From assembly GCA_963808315.1 (NCBI GenBank), contig CAWEFK010000024.1:248001-312000 (forward strand): a DNA stretch of 64,000 nt, in the 5' to 3' direction. Positions 43,010 through 51,652 of this stretch are shown here, piece after piece (within the stretch, counting starts at the first letter, position 1; each line of letters starts with the position of its first letter). The translations under genes and the position numbers were made by a program. The DNA is from Palsa-504 sp963808315. Lineage in GTDB: Bacteria > Actinomycetota > Actinomycetes > Streptosporangiales > Streptosporangiaceae. The notes below the pieces were generated by a model. That model did not search any database and was not told the origin of the DNA. It saw only the letters and a list, made by a program, of their open reading frames with translations.

Positions 43010-44634
43010 GTGACAACGGAAACGGCTGGTCGCCAGGCTGGCGTCCGCCCCCGGACCCGCGCCTGGGGCCGGACCCGCGCCGGAACCAGGGGACCCGCGG
43101 TATCCGGGGCGCCCCAGGTGGTCGGCCGGAGGATTACCTCGGGTCGCTGCCGCCCGGCTACGAGCCGGTGCACCATGAGCCCCGGTACGACGACCCCCGG
43201 CCTGATCAGCGGCGACCCGATGACTCGCTGTGGCGCCGGACCCATCGGCTGTCCCATCCCGAAGCCCCCCAAGCCCCCCAAGCCCCCGAAGCAGCCCCCC
43301 AAGCCCCGGAAGCCGGGGCGTGGCCCGCCGGGCGGCCCGCCACAGCCAGCTTCGGGGATAATCCTCGCGGTACGGGCGGCGAGGAGTTCTATCCCCGGGA
43401 CCGGCACGGCGACCAGTATCCGTACGAAGACGAGGACGAAGGCGAGGGGCGGTTCGTCCCTGGTTTCGGCGATTACGATGACGCCGACGCCGGCGGCGGG
43501 CGCTCCGGTCGTGACGGGCCAGCCGGCGACGGCGGCCGGGGCCGGGGAAGCCGGCAGGCGCGCCGCCCGGACGGCGGAGCCCCACGGCGGCGGAGGTACC
43601 GCTGGATCGCCCCGCTGGCTGCGATATTGGTCATCTTCGTCCCGCTGGCGGTCGGCGGCGTCTACGTCTACGGCCGGTACCAGAGCCAGTACCATCCGGC
43701 GGACTACTCAGGGTCGGGGACCGGGAGCGTCGTGGTCCAGGTGACCGGGGATGAAACGCCGACTGGCCTAGGACCGGCGCTGGCCAGGCTCGGCGTGGTC
43801 GCAAGCTCCCGCGCGTTTGTCCTCGCGGCTGAGCACAGCTCGAATCCGGATGGCCTGCTGCCCGGTTTCTACAAAGTGCGCGAGCACATGAAGGCGTCGC
43901 TGGCCTACGCGGCACTGCTCGACCCGAACGACCTGGTACAGGTCAAGGTGACGATCCCTGAGGGCTGGCGGGTAAGCCAGACCACCGGCTGGCTCGGCGT
44001 CCATTCCGGTATCTCGTCGGCCGCGTACGCCAAGGTGCTCGCGGACCCGGCCTCGCTCGACCTGCCCGCGGCCGCGAACGGCAAGCCCGAGGGCTACCTG
44101 TTCCCCGACACCTACGAGATCCAGCCGCACGAGACCGCGCTCAGCGTGCTGCGCGGCATGGTGCAGAGCTTCGACACCGAGGCGGCAGCCGTCAACCTGC
44201 CCGCGGCCGCCAAGAGCGTGCACCTGACCGAGGCGCAGGTGATCACCATGGCTAGCCTGGTGCAGGCCGAGGGCGGCCGGCTGTCTGACTACCCGAAGAT
44301 CGCCCGGGTGATTGACAACCGGCTGGCGCAGGGCATGCCGCTGCAACTCGACAGCACCGTGCTATACGGTCTGAACACCTATGGCATCCTCGCGTCCGAC
44401 GCCCAGCTCAACAGCCCCTCGCCGTACAACACCTATCGGCACAAGGGCTTGCCGCCCGGCCCCATCGACAGCCCGGGGAATGCGGCCATCTCGGCCGTGC
44501 TGCACCCGGCGTCAGGGAACTGGCTGTACTTCGTCACCGTCAACCCCAAGACCGGCGAGACCCTGTACACCTCGAGCCCCGCGCAATTCCAGCAGTTCCG
44601 TAACGAGCTCGAGAAGAACCTGGGCCAGGGCTGA
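43006..44634 (+). CDS. mltG: Endolytic murein transglycosylase MltG
   Basis: 542 residues. A disordered cytoplasmic N-terminus of about 195 residues includes a proline-rich APQAPQAPEAAPQAPEAG tract, then one TM helix (WIAPLAAILVIFVPLAVGGV), a LysM-like domain and the YceG catalytic domain with the active Glu in MASLVQAEGGRLSDYPKIA and the signature QLDSTVLYGLN. MltG cuts nascent glycan strands and sets their length. The N-terminus is much longer than in E. coli. Starts within ruvX (GTGA). Confidence 0.94.
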   Translation: MSDNGNGWSPGWRPPPDPRLGPDPRRNQGTRGIRGAPGGRPEDYLGSLPPGYEPVHHEPRYDDPRPDQRRPDDSLWRRTHRLSHPEAPQAPQAPEAAPQAPEAGAWPAGRPATASFGDNPRGTGGEEFYPRDRHGDQYPYEDEDEGEGRFVPGFGDYDDADAGGGRSGRDGPAGDGGRGRGSRQARRPDGGAPRRRRYRWIAPLAAILVIFVPLAVGGVYVYGRYQSQYHPADYSGSGTGSVVVQVTGDETPTGLGPALARLGVVASSRAFVLAAEHSSNPDGLLPGFYKVREHMKASLAYAALLDPNDLVQVKVTIPEGWRVSQTTGWLGVHSGISSAAYAKVLADPASLDLPAAANGKPEGYLFPDTYEIQPHETALSVLRGMVQSFDTEAAAVNLPAAAKSVHLTEAQVITMASLVQAEGGRLSDYPKIARVIDNRLAQGMPLQLDSTVLYGLNTYGILASDAQLNSPSPYNTYRHKGLPPGPIDSPGNAAISAVLHPASGNWLYFVTVNPKTGETLYTSSPAQFQQFRNELEKNLGQG

Positions 44635-44784
44635 CCATACCCGGGGGTTGAGCAGGCCTGACTTGCGTCGGCTGTCGGCTGTCGGGGTGCGAGCGCCGGA
44701 CGGCCCTGCGAACAAGTCCCGGCTCGCCTGGCTGCGGGGGTGAACCATCTGCAGAATGACGATAATCGTTCTTGTGTGTCAGCA

Positions 44785-45186
44785 ATGAACGAGCTGAACC
44801 GGCTCATCGCGGACGGCCGCCGGGGGGACGCGGTCAAGATGTTCCTGCGGTTCGTGGGCACGCCCGGCTTTGTCACCGCGGTGATGCCGGTCACCCCGGT
44901 CTGGTCCAAGCTCAAGGCGGCCGCCGCCACGCTGCCCTGCGACATCACGCTCATGCAAGATCAGCAGCGGGGACGGCCGCTGACGCCCGCCCAGTGGGCT
45001 GAGGTCAAGACGCCGACGCTCATCGCGGTGGGTGAGAAGAGCCCAGCCTGGATGACCAACGCCACCCGCGCTCTGGCCGGTGCCCTGCCCGACGCGACGT
45101 ACCGGACGCTGCCCGGCCAGAACCACATGGTCAAGCCGCAGGCCATCGCCCCGGTGCTGACCGAATTCTTCGATACTGACGACTAG
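44785..45186 (+). pseudogene. 3' remnant of an alpha/beta hydrolase
   Basis: 133 residues corresponding only to the cap and C-terminal third of an alpha/beta hydrolase: LIADGRRGDAVKMFLRFVGT, VKTPTLIAVGEKSPAWM (acid strand) and LPGQNHMVKPQAIAPVLTEF (catalytic His). The nucleophile elbow and first half are absent, and nothing upstream in 44635-44784 restores them. Shikimate dehydrogenase, which often follows mltG, is absent. Confidence 0.75.
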
Positions 45187-45244
45187 AGGGATTGATTCGG
45201 GCGCATCGTTACATTTGAAATCGAAGTCCGGCATCATAAACCCC

Positions 45245-45997
45245 ATGGGGATCAACGACTGGCGAGCCAAGCGGAACATCAAGTACCCCGAGCGCGGGGT
45301 GTTCCGTGTTATCGGGCTCCATGACGGGCACTCGCGTCCGTCGCGGACGGGAACCCGGATCGCCGGTATCATCACGGCCCCCGGCATTCCGGCGACGAGA
45401 ATCGAACACAAGATGGAAGATCCGGCTCGCTGGACGGGGCACCAGGCGCTGCCCGTTCTGCTCGACCGGACCGATCCGACCAAGTTCATCGTGTTGTGGG
45501 AAGAGCTCGAGTCCGGAAACTGGCAGGATCCGGGGGAGGTCGACCCCCAGTACGCGGGTGCGCCGTCGACGTTCGGACCCGACGTCACCAGCACTTCTTC
45601 GTCGATCACGATCGGACCGGACGGCCGGCCGATCAACGTGCCGCTATCCCCGGAGGCCGCGGCCCGGGTGCAGTCGGTGTTGGGCAAGGCGTTCGGGTCG
45701 GGACGCGGCCAGATTCTCGGCCGGGTGATCGGTGAGGTGGTCGAGCAGGCCCTGGGTCAGACGACCGGCCAGCCCTACGGCCAGGGCGGCTCCCAGCCCT
45801 ACGGCCCGGGCAGCTCCCCGGCAGGCCAGCCATTCGGCCAGGCCGAGCCGCACGCCTTCAACCAGCCGCCCCCGCAGGACCTTGGTCAGGCGGGCGGGCG
45901 GCCGTTCGGGCAGGTGGACCCGCAGGCGTTCAGCCAGCCTTTCGGCCAGGTGGACCCCGAGGCCTTCCGGCCGCCGGCAGAAGACGAGACCCTCTAG
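45245..45997 (+). CDS. Uncharacterised protein with Gln/Gly/Pro-rich C-terminal repeats
   Basis: 250 residues. The first half is a folded domain of unknown family (WRAKRNIKYPERGVFRVIGL, then DRTDPTKFIVLWEELESGNW). The second half is a helix (AARVQSVLGKAFGSGRGQIL) and a repetitive tail with QPYGQ, QPFGQ and FGQVDPxAF units. Start ATG 45245 is preferred over TTG 45215. The tail suggests a disordered, possibly surface or condensate-forming region. It is convergent with and overlaps the Nudix gene by four bases. No homology recognised. Confidence 0.65.
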   Translation: MGINDWRAKRNIKYPERGVFRVIGLHDGHSRPSRTGTRIAGIITAPGIPATRIEHKMEDPARWTGHQALPVLLDRTDPTKFIVLWEELESGNWQDPGEVDPQYAGAPSTFGPDVTSTSSSITIGPDGRPINVPLSPEAAARVQSVLGKAFGSGRGQILGRVIGEVVEQALGQTTGQPYGQGGSQPYGPGSSPAGQPFGQAEPHAFNQPPPQDLGQAGGRPFGQVDPQAFSQPFGQVDPEAFRPPAEDETL

Positions 45998-46503
45998 CAG
46001 GCTCCGGATACCGGGCGGCCGTTCTCCAGGTACACCAGGCGTTTGCGCCTGGTGGCCGCCCGTACCCGCCGTCGGATCGGCTTGCGGAGCAGCTCAAGTG
46101 CGTCAGGCAGCGCAGCAAGCCGGTACTCGGAGATCTCCTCGGGCTGCAGGACGATCTCGCCCAGCGCCTTCGCGCCGACCTGGCCGCAGTCGAAGAGGAA
46201 CCTGATGCCACCCGGCCGCCCGGACCGCGGGCGTCGGAAGTCCATGCAGGCCAGCCGCCCCCGGTGCACCTCGATCCCGCACTCCTCGCGTACCTCTCGC
46301 CGGCGAACATCCCACGGCGTCTCTCCGTCCGCCTCCATCACACCCCCCGGGATCGTCCAGCCGGACTTGTAGGTCGGCTTGAGAATCAGCAGCCGCCCGG
46401 CCCGGTCGCAAATGAGCGCCCCGGACGACACCGGGATACCCGGAGGGGCCCCGGGAACCGTCTCGCCCGCCGCCGCATCGTCGTCAACAGTCACAGCAGC
46501 CAC
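45994..46503 (-). CDS. Nudix hydrolase
   Basis: About 169 residues. The Nudix box is GGVMEADGETPWDVRRREV followed by REECGIE, one residue longer between the first Gly and Glu than the standard G-x5-E. The remainder (ARLACMDFRRP-like strand, then RFLFDCGQVGAKAL) fits a NUDIX beta sandwich. Substrate unknown. GTG 46503 or 46494 are likely starts; ATG 46602 would add 33 unconserved residues. Confidence 0.8.
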   Translation of the reverse strand: MAAVTVDDDAAAGETVPGAPPGIPVSSGALICDRAGRLLILKPTYKSGWTIPGGVMEADGETPWDVRRREVREECGIEVHRGRLACMDFRRPRSGRPGGIRFLFDCGQVGAKALGEIVLQPEEISEYRLAALPDALELLRKPIRRRVRAATRRKRLVYLENGRPVSGAC

Positions 46504-46608
46504 GTTACGGCCACGTCCGAGCACCCGGCAAAAATCAAGATCTTTAGGTCCGAACGATCCGTGGTGCGTCCCCCCGCGCCCCGGAATGACAGTGGGCCGC
46601 AAGACCCC

Positions 46609-46962
46609 TCAACGTGGCGAAGGGCGGTCTTTCCTGGGTAGCTTGCTCACGATAACCGCATAGGAGGCATCGACGGCCTCGGTGATCTCGTCATCCCCGA
46701 TCGCGCCGCCGATCAGCAAGGTGTTCCATCCGGAGCGCCCTATGTAGGGCATCACCCGCGCGTCATCCGGATACCGCAGCAGCCATTCGTCGGCGTCATC
46801 CCGGCTGGCGCCGCACTTCAGGCCGACCGAGGAGGTCTCGCCCGAGCCGAGAAACGCGAAGATCTTGCTGCCGACCTTGGCGACCACGTCGCCCTCCCAG
46901 GGCTCGTCCTGCCAGGCGCCCGGCTTGGCCAGGCAGTAGGCGAGCACGTCTTCCCACACCAT
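46609..46962 (-). CDS. MmcQ/YjbR-family protein
   Basis: 117 residues matching the CyaY-like MmcQ/YjbR fold: VLAYCLAKPGAWQDEPWEGD, KVGSKIFAFLG, VGLKCGASRDDADEWLLRYP and GRSGWNTLLIGG. Thought to be nucleic-acid binding; function unknown. Three consecutive start codons occur (GTG 46965, ATG 46962, GTG 46959). Confidence 0.88.
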   Translation of the reverse strand: MVWEDVLAYCLAKPGAWQDEPWEGDVVAKVGSKIFAFLGSGETSSVGLKCGASRDDADEWLLRYPDDARVMPYIGRSGWNTLLIGGAIGDDEITEAVDASYAVIVSKLPRKDRPSPR

Positions 46963-46975
46963 CACGTCACAGTAG

Positions 46976-47188
46976 CGCGGTCAGGCGGATCCGGCCGGCC
47001 GCCCGGCCCAGATCAGGCTCGAGGCGACGGTCGCGCTCTGCGTGGCCGCCGGGCTCGCGCCGCCCGGCGTGTGCTGTGAGCTGATGAACCCCGACGGCAC
47101 CATGGCCGGCGCTGCGGCCGCGGAGATCGCCGCGCCGCGCTGGGGGCTGCCGCTGGTCGAGCTGGCCGATCTGCAAAGCTGGCTCTGA
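46976..47188 (+). pseudogene. 3' remnant of ribB (3,4-dihydroxy-2-butanone 4-phosphate synthase)
   Basis: An open frame without a start codon encodes about 70 residues that match the C-terminus of RibB: EATVALCVAAGLAPPGVCCE, LMNPDGTMAG and WGLPLVELADLQSWL then stop. A stop at 46973 closes the frame upstream and the 5' two thirds is missing. A truncated relic. Confidence 0.7.
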
Positions 47189-47233
47189 CGCCGGCACGTA
47201 GCCGGCCACTGCGGACACGCACACGGGGGCGGG

Positions 47234-47833
47234 ATGGGTCCGGTCGGCTTCGACCTCGACATGACGTTGATCAACTCACGGCCGGCCATCCTGGCCTCCT
47301 TCGAGGGCGTGGCGCGGGACACCGCGACCGCCATCGACCTGGAGGCGGTGGACCGGCGGCTCGGCATCAAGCTGGACGACGAGCTGGGGTTCTGGTTCCC
47401 GCCCGACCAGATCGTCGCGGCGGCGGACACCTACCGGCGGCACTACCTGGCGCTGGCCGGGCCGCTCACGACGATATTGCCCGGCGCGCACGAGGCGCTG
47501 GCGGCGGTCCGGTCGGCCGGGCAGCGGGTGGTGATCATCACGGCCAAGCACCCCATCTCGGTGGAGCCGAGCCTGCGGGCCGTCGGGCTGTCGGCCGATG
47601 AGCTGTTCACGCTGGTGCACGGACCGGAGAAGGCGGCGGTGCTCCGGGCCGTGGACGCGGTCGCCTACGTCGGCGATACGCCGCCGGACATGGCCGCCGC
47701 CGTGCTGGCCGGCGTGCGGGCGGTCGGCGTCACGACCGGTTCGTTCACCGGACCCGATCTGTCCGGAGCGGGGGCCGACGTCGTCCTCGACTCGCTCACG
47801 AGTTTCCCCGACTGGTACCGGAAAACCTTCTGA
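47234..47833 (+). CDS. HAD-superfamily hydrolase (phosphoglycolate phosphatase-like)
   Basis: 199 residues. Motif I GFDLDMTLINSRPA, motif II VVIITAKHP, motif III Lys in HGPEKAAVL and motif IV AYVGDTPPDMAAAV, with a C1 helical cap. Motif I has Met where many family members have Gly (DLDGTL). Likely a small-molecule phosphatase. Confidence 0.88.
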   Translation: MGPVGFDLDMTLINSRPAILASFEGVARDTATAIDLEAVDRRLGIKLDDELGFWFPPDQIVAAADTYRRHYLALAGPLTTILPGAHEALAAVRSAGQRVVIITAKHPISVEPSLRAVGLSADELFTLVHGPEKAAVLRAVDAVAYVGDTPPDMAAAVLAGVRAVGVTTGSFTGPDLSGAGADVVLDSLTSFPDWYRKTF

Positions 47834-47845
47834 GCCCCGCCCGTT

Positions 47846-48435
47846 TCAGGCGCTGTCCGCGATGGCCGCGGCCACGTCGTAGGGCAGATGCCTCGGGTGC
47901 ACGAGCAGGGCCCGGGCCAGCTGGCGGATCCGCAGCCGCAACGGGATCAGCGTCTGCTCGCAGTAACGCCAGGCGGCGAGCTCGTCACCGGCGTAGTGCG
48001 CGCCGATGCCAAGCCGGAACCTCCGCGCGTCGCCGCCGTCGCGGCGCCAGCCCGCCAGCCAGGCCCGCAGCTCGGCGTCGTCGGAAAGCAGGGACCAGTC
48101 GCGGAGCTGCTCGGCGATCTGCCCGGCCGCGTCGATGACGAACGAGCGGTCCCCTCCGTCGCCGATGCCGTGCACCCGGCCCTGGCTGCCCCGTCCGTGG
48201 CGGATGCTGGCGGAGCTGAACCGCACGCCGACCGTCAGCGCGGCGACGGCGTGACCGGCCTCGTGCCAGGCCGTCTGCACCGCCGCCGTCCGGGCGGGCA
48301 GATAACTCGACGCGGCCCCGAGGTCGTACCGCTGCCTGATCCACATCTCGTGCACGATCGACTCGTCGTCGTAGCGCACGAGCCGGCCAGTTCGGCCTGG
48401 ACCTGAGCCAGCGTCCGTGCCTGCGCCGGCGTCAC
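47846..48435 (-). pseudogene. HEAGH zinc-metalloprotease-like protein (M41-type), probable one-base frameshift
   Basis: The main frame (GTG 48379 to 47846, 177 residues) contains AWHEAGHAVAALTVGVRFSS, an HExxH motif in the style of FtsH peptidases, with no AAA or TM part. Upstream, another frame from GTG 48435 (TPAQARTLAQVQAELAG) runs into this one if one base is added at about 48384, giving ELAGLVRYDDESIVHEMW. The 48435 start overlaps the stop of the VOC gene (GTGA), which supports it as the true start. If so, the intact protein is about 196 residues. Confidence 0.65.
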
Positions 48436-49169
48436 CGCGGCGTCAGCACGCAGAACTCGCCGCCCTCCGGGTCAGCCAGCACGGTCCAGGGGGCGTCACC
48501 CTGTCCCACGTCCGCCGTCCTCGCGCCCGCCTCGAGCAGGACCTTGACCGCCGCCGCGTGATCCTCGCGCGGCTCCGGGGCGACGTCGAGGTGGATCCGG
48601 TGCTTGACGGTCTTGGTCCCGGGCACCTTGAGCAACGTGAGATACGGCCCGACATCCCGCGGTGAGCGCAGCGACACCCCGTTGGCGCCCGCGCCTCGGC
48701 GCGTCCACCCGGTGGCCAGCTCCCAGAAACCGGCCATCCTGGCGAGATCGGAACAGTCGATCACCACCCCGCCGAACAGCCCGGTCTGCGGGTAGACGGG
48801 CTGTGGTTCGAGCACGCAGAACTCGTTGCCTTCCGGGTCGGCCAGCACCTGCCACGGCACGTCGCGCTGGCCGATGTCGGCCGGGACCGCCCCGAGGCCG
48901 ATCAGCCTGTCCACCTCAGCCGCCTGATGGGCGGCCGACTCCGTGGCCAGGTCCAGGTGGACCCGGTTCTTTCCGGCCTTGGCCTCGGGCACCGGCTCGA
49001 ATATCAGCGGCAGCGCCGCCGGGTCGGGATAGCGGTAGCCGCGCGGCCAGACCTCCACCTCGTCGGGCTCCTCGGCGACGACCTCCCAGTCCAGGGCCGC
49101 AGCCCAGAACCGCCCGAGCCGCGCCGGATCGGCCGCGTCGATGACCAGGTGCACCAGGCGAGTTGGCAT
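48432..49169 (-). CDS. Tandem VOC (glyoxalase/bleomycin-resistance fold) protein
   Basis: 245 residues with two VOC modules: RLVHLVIDAADPARLGRFWA with DPEGNEFCVLEPQ, then GGVVIDCSDLARMAGFWELA with DPEGGEFCVLTPR. Metal-ligand positions (His, Glu) are partly retained. Actinobacterial relatives are annotated glyoxalase-like without known substrate. Start ATG 49169. Confidence 0.85.
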   Translation of the reverse strand: MPTRLVHLVIDAADPARLGRFWAAALDWEVVAEEPDEVEVWPRGYRYPDPAALPLIFEPVPEAKAGKNRVHLDLATESAAHQAAEVDRLIGLGAVPADIGQRDVPWQVLADPEGNEFCVLEPQPVYPQTGLFGGVVIDCSDLARMAGFWELATGWTRRGAGANGVSLRSPRDVGPYLTLLKVPGTKTVKHRIHLDVAPEPREDHAAAVKVLLEAGARTADVGQGDAPWTVLADPEGGEFCVLTPR

Positions 49170-49212
49170 CCCGCTAGCCTGCCACCGCCCGCACCGGCCC
49201 GGCAACCGCGGC

Positions 49213-49860
49213 TCAGCGTGCGGTAACCGCGTACGGCTGCGGTTTCCTGGTCAGCCACTCCCAGAACGTCCGGCGCGGGGGCGCCGCCAGGAAGTGGCCG
49301 CTGCCGACCTTGCCTGCGACCTCGACTCGCAGCAGCTCGGGCGTGTCGGCGCTCCACGGCGTGCGGACCTGGACGTGCCCGCTGCGGACCGCCACGTCGT
49401 CGGCGTCCACCACGATGCCGGGCTTGGTCTTGATCCGGATATGACCGCTGTGCACGTCGATGTCGAGGCGCAGGGTCGGCTGGGTAATGACGGCCTGGGT
49501 CAGGTCAAGCAGCACGTGGCCGCTGGTCACCTTCACCTCCATCCGCTGCGGGACCACCCACCGGTCAACGCGCTGCACGTGACTGCTGTGGGAGTCGATG
49601 CGCACGACGTCCTTCGGCTTGGGGTCCGTCGCGGGCGCGCTGGCCACCGACCCCGCCGCGGGCAGGTCGGTGACAAGTTTCGCCAGCTCGCCGTACGTCC
49701 GCGCGGTCAAGGCCAGCTCCAGACGCTGGTCGAGTTCCTCCGCGGTCAGCCGCCCGTCCCCGGCGGACACTCGCAGCAGTTCCACCACCCGGTCGCGGTC
49801 GTCGTGCGAGGCGCGCAGTTCGTTGCGGGCGATCTCGCCGCCTGGTTCGGAATCCGCCAT
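49213..49860 (-). CDS. DUF1707 domain protein with C-terminal beta-rich domain
   Basis: 215 residues. N-terminal DUF1707 (LRASHDDRDRVVELLRVSAG, then LTAEELDQRLELALTARTYG), followed by a repetitive beta segment (VVRIDSHSSHVQRVDR, EVKVTSGHVLLDL, LDIDVHSGHIRIKT, VAVRSGHVQVRT) that resembles a polymer-type beta solenoid. No TM helix. Function unknown. ATG 49860 preferred. Confidence 0.85.
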   Translation of the reverse strand: MADSEPGGEIARNELRASHDDRDRVVELLRVSAGDGRLTAEELDQRLELALTARTYGELAKLVTDLPAAGSVASAPATDPKPKDVVRIDSHSSHVQRVDRWVVPQRMEVKVTSGHVLLDLTQAVITQPTLRLDIDVHSGHIRIKTKPGIVVDADDVAVRSGHVQVRTPWSADTPELLRVEVAGKVGSGHFLAAPPRRTFWEWLTRKPQPYAVTAR

Positions 49861-49942
49861 GTACAAATTAAAGCAGGGATTTGTCCGGCACCACGACCAG
49901 CAATCCTTGACGCGGGCCCGCGCATGCGGTGGGCTGCGGCTG

Positions 49943-50853
49943 ATGGAACCATCACGCCCGCCGTCCGGGATGGATGCCGACTTCGTCGGGCTGGCCGCCC
50001 GTGCCGCCGGGCCCGGACCGCCGCTCGCGCTGGCCGCCAGGCTCCCGCACGCACCCGGGGTGTACCGCTTCCGTGACGTGGCCGGGAGGGCCCTCTACCT
50101 CGGCCGCGCGGTCAGCCTGCGCCGCCGCGTGGTCTCTTACTGGGGAGGTCTTGGTGACCGGGCGCACCTGGCCGTGATGGTCGGCCGGATCGCCCGGGTG
50201 GAGGCGGTCGTCTGCGATTCCGCCCACGAGGCCGCCTGGCTGGAGCGGAACCTGCTGCAGCGGCGCCTCCCGCCGTGGAACCGCAGCGCGAGCGGTGGCC
50301 AGGAGTCCGAGGTCTGGATCAGGCTGAGCGAATCGGCCCGTGCCCCCGGCATGACCGTGGTGCATCAGCCCGGACACGGTGATCCGGCCCGGCATTTCGG
50401 TCCCTACCTGGGCGGCCAGAAGGTGCGCGACGCGGTATCGGGGCTTAACCGGGTGCTGCCGCTCGGCTACGCCGCCGACAGCGCCGCGGGCACCGAACGT
50501 GACCTGGCCCGCGTGCGCGGCGCCTCTCCCAGCGCGCGGACCTGACCGCCCGCCGCGACGCGGCCGCGGCTAGCCTGGCCTTCGAGCTCGCCGGGCGGCT
50601 GCAGGCCGAGATCGAGGCCCTGGACTGGATCACCGGAACGCAGAAGGTCACCCGGGCCGAGCCGGACGAGCTGGATGTATACGGCTGGGCCAACGGGGTG
50701 CTGGTCAGATTCGAGGTCCGCGGCGGACGCCTGAACGGATGGCATCAGCGTGACTGCGGCGCCGACGTAGCCCGCAGTCACCTGGACCAGACACCGCCCG
50801 GATGGACCGCCTTCGCCCGCCGCAGCGCCGAGCTGGCCGCGCGCCTGCGTTAG
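49943..50853 (+). pseudogene. GIY-YIG/UVR-domain (UvrC N-terminal-like) protein, interrupted by a one-base deletion
   Basis: The first frame gives a GIY-YIG domain (HAPGVYRFRDVAGRALYLGR, then AHEAAWLERNLLQRRLPPWN) and FGPYLGGQKVRDAV. After RDLARVRG the conserved protein continues in another frame: LSQRADLTARRDAAAASLAF, a UVR-like helix pair, and a C-terminal domain ending in SAELAARLR at 50853. Adding one base at about 50523 joins them (about 303 residues). Unlike UvrC it lacks the C-terminal RNase H and HhH domains, so it is probably a stand-alone nuclease related to Cho/UvrC. Confidence 0.75.
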
Positions 50854-50895
50854 GTCACGGCGAGCGGGAACTTTCCGCCCCTCTTCATTCATCAT

Positions 50896-50916
50896 GTAAG
50901 TGATCGACTCACTTAC
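50896..50916. promoter_or_regulatory. Probable TetR operator
   Basis: Perfect inverted repeat GTAAGTGA-tcgac-TCACTTAC, 17 bases before the likely ATG of the tetR-family gene. Typical position for autoregulation. Confidence 0.65.
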
Positions 50917-50932
50917 TTGTATGCTTTCGGAT

Positions 50933-51652
50933 ATGACAGGCAAACGCGACGCGCACGAACGACTTCCCGAGCTGATCGCCGCGGCCGTTCGGGTGTTCAC
51001 TCGCGAAGGCTACCGGTCGGCCAGGATGAGCGACGTCGCGGCCGAGATGGGCCTGTCGGAGGCGGCGATTTACCGTTACGTGGACAGCAAGGAAGGCCTG
51101 TTCGTGCTCGCGATCCGGCATGCGCTGCTGCTCGAGGACCTGCCCGCGGGCGACCTGCCCCTGTCGCCTGCGCCGCTGGCGGCCACCCTGGCGGAGGCAC
51201 GCGTCTTCATCGCCGAGGTCGTGCCGTTCGGCACCCTGGCCGAGGCGCTGTCCAGTCCCCGCCACCGGCTGGGCCCCGGCGACACCGCGGCCGAACTGGA
51301 AAAGATCCTCCGGGAGCTCTTCGAGCTTGAATCGCGCACCAGGGAAGCCGCGGACATGCTCGAGCGCTCGGCCCGCGAGCTCCCGGAGATGGCGGACCTG
51401 CTGAACGCGGGCATCCGCGGGCCGCTGCTGGCGGCGCTGACCGAGTACCTGAGCGGCCGGGCCCAAGCCGGGACGCTGCGGCGCACGCCTGATGCACCGG
51501 TCACGGCCCGGCTGGTGCTCGAGACGCTGACCTGGTTCGCCCGGCACCGGTTCTCCGATCCGGCCGGGGCCGCCATCTCGGCTGAGCTGGCCCAGGACAC
51601 GGCGGTCGACGCGCTCGTGCACGCCCTGGTCCCGGCCGGAGATCCGCGGTGA
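50933..51652 (+). CDS. TetR-family transcriptional regulator
   Basis: 239 residues. N-terminal HTH: AAVRVFTREGYRSARMSDVA, then GLSEAAIYRYVDSKEGLF. The C-terminal ligand domain is helical and Ala-rich. ATG 50933 (or 50921) lies just after the inverted repeat at 50896-50916. A start at 50900 would be inside the operator. The stop overlaps the ABC ATPase start (GTGA), so it probably represses this exporter operon. Confidence 0.9.
   Translation: MTGKRDAHERLPELIAAAVRVFTREGYRSARMSDVAAEMGLSEAAIYRYVDSKEGLFVLAIRHALLLEDLPAGDLPLSPAPLAATLAEARVFIAEVVPFGTLAEALSSPRHRLGPGDTAAELEKILRELFELESRTREAADMLERSARELPEMADLLNAGIRGPLLAALTEYLSGRAQAGTLRRTPDAPVTARLVLETLTWFARHRFSDPAGAAISAELAQDTAVDALVHALVPAGDPR

Noticed and set aside
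44754..44772. GACGATAATCGTT palindrome considered as a Zur/Fur box
   Set aside because: Too short, no metal gene nearby, and it precedes a pseudogene.
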